Notes under the pieces: generated by a model
The model's input: the letters and a program-made list of their open reading frames with translations, nothing else
Told to the model about the DNA's origin: nothing
Database searches by the model: none
IMG/VR virus record: IMGVR_UViG_3300017741_000007
Coordinates: 1 to 49,805 of that record
DNA from: a virus
Strand: one strand, 5' to 3'
Length of the DNA: 49,805 nucleotides
Program-made: the position numbers and the translations under genes
Shown here: piece after piece, positions 49,320-49,805 of the stretch
How the letters are laid out: each line of letters begins with the position of its first letter
Position numbering within the stretch: position 1 is the first letter of the stretch

Positions 49320-49805
49320 TTATGTTGTTGATATTATTTCTACACTTGTCCCTACAGGTGCTGCCGTATTTAAAGTTACTGTAGTAGTACCTGTTGCTGT
49401 TGCTACAGTGTAAGTGCCGCTATTTTGATAAACACCATCTATAAATATATTAACATAATTCGCAGCTGGAAGGGTATTTATAACTGCTGTTAAAGTAAAG
49501 ATAGATTGCGCTGTAGTTACTTGAAATAAATCTTTTGTTATTGCTGGAGTACCACCGCCTCCTAAGGCACCCCAAGAACCACTAACATTTAAAGTTCCAG
49601 TATAGCCTTCAAACTCGCTTGTTGTAGTATTATACCTAATCATACCAGGTAAAATTCCAGTTGGCCTATCAGTTGTGGCTCCGTTTGGTACTAGTATAGC
49701 GTCGTTATTGGCACTTAAATCTAAACTAACTTCAGGTTGATCAGTTCCTATACCAACTTTACCGTTTGAGTCAATGCGCATTACTTCATTAGTACTTCCA
49801 GCGCC
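49320..49805 (-). CDS. Tail-fibre protein, C-terminal part (cut by window)
   Basis: The reading frame stays open to the right window edge, so at least eight more residues (GAGSTNEV) precede the Met at 49781. Seen: VMRIDSNGKVGIGTDQPEVSLDL, the standard G-K-V-G-I-G-T fibre signature, then GMIRYNTTTSEFEGYTG and a beta-rich tip (LTAVINTLPAANYVNIFIDGVYQNSGTYTV). Probably the C-terminus of a longer trimeric tail fibre. Confidence 0.8.
   Translation of the reverse strand, partial: GAGSTNEVMRIDSNGKVGIGTDQPEVSLDLSANNDAILVPNGATTDRPTGILPGMIRYNTTTSEFEGYTGTLNVSGSWGALGGGGTPAITKDLFQVTTAQSIFTLTAVINTLPAANYVNIFIDGVYQNSGTYTVATATGTTTVTLNTAAPVGTSVEIISTT

Noticed and set aside
44602-49805. Diversity-generating retroelement target
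   Set aside because: No reverse transcriptase and no template/variable repeat pair were seen in the window.

Overview
The window is part of the genome of an AT-rich tailed bacteriophage, most probably a short-tailed (podovirus-like) virus of a marine bacterium. A Bacteroidetes (flavobacterial) host is my inference: no gene has a clear GGAGG-type ribosome site, start codons lie in A/T-only leaders, and many genes are joined by TAATG or ATGA overlaps. The connector and tail proteins look to me like those of crAss-like and related marine phages, but this is from memory of motifs, not from a search. No chromosomal genes, tRNAs, rRNAs, CRISPR arrays or insertion sequences are visible. The phage genome runs off both ends: the right end cuts a tail-fibre gene, and no DNA polymerase or lysogeny gene is present.

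Bases 34-10310 (+ strand) hold replication, recombination and nucleotide metabolism. In order these are an ERF-type annealing protein, a PD-(D/E)XK exonuclease, a small SSB-like protein, a primase-helicase, a thymidylate-synthase homologue with the Asn-to-Asp change known from dCMP hydroxymethylase, a GIY-YIG-like/MazG fusion, a second NTP-pyrophosphohydrolase-like protein, a PD-(D/E)XK endonuclease, ribonucleotide reductase beta and alpha subunits, a 2-oxoglutarate oxygenase-like protein, a zinc-ribbon membrane protein and several tiny genes. A hairpin at 10325-10350 separates this block from the convergent minus-strand block.

Bases 10319-49805 (- strand, read right to left) hold the virion, lysis and chaperone genes. 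From the right come a cut tail-fibre gene, three glycine-rich adhesin paralogues, a phage GroEL with GroES, a winged-helix-like protein, a cluster of small proteins sharing an S-P motif, a single-EF-hand protein, a mini HExxH metalloprotease, a 3TM holin, a tandem GroES-like protein, a possible small terminase, the large terminase, portal, scaffold and major capsid protein. Then come connector and tail-nozzle proteins, a GNAT-like protein, a gp14-like internal virion protein, a 2313-residue virion protein with an HELGH motif, a membrane protein paired with an M15 peptidase endolysin, and a run of small basic and Cys-rich proteins.

The likely logic is this. The + block makes dNTPs, possibly with a modified pyrimidine, and replicates and recombines DNA. 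The - block builds the capsid with phage-supplied chaperonin help, injects a large virion protein and lyses the cell. The features most worth following are the chaperonin set, the predicted dCMP-hydroxymethylase-like enzyme, the duplicated Cys-rich tail beside RNR with a possible -1 frameshift site, the S-P motif shared by minor proteins, and GC-rich patches inside terL and nrdA. No gene-free stretch longer than 300 bases occurs.
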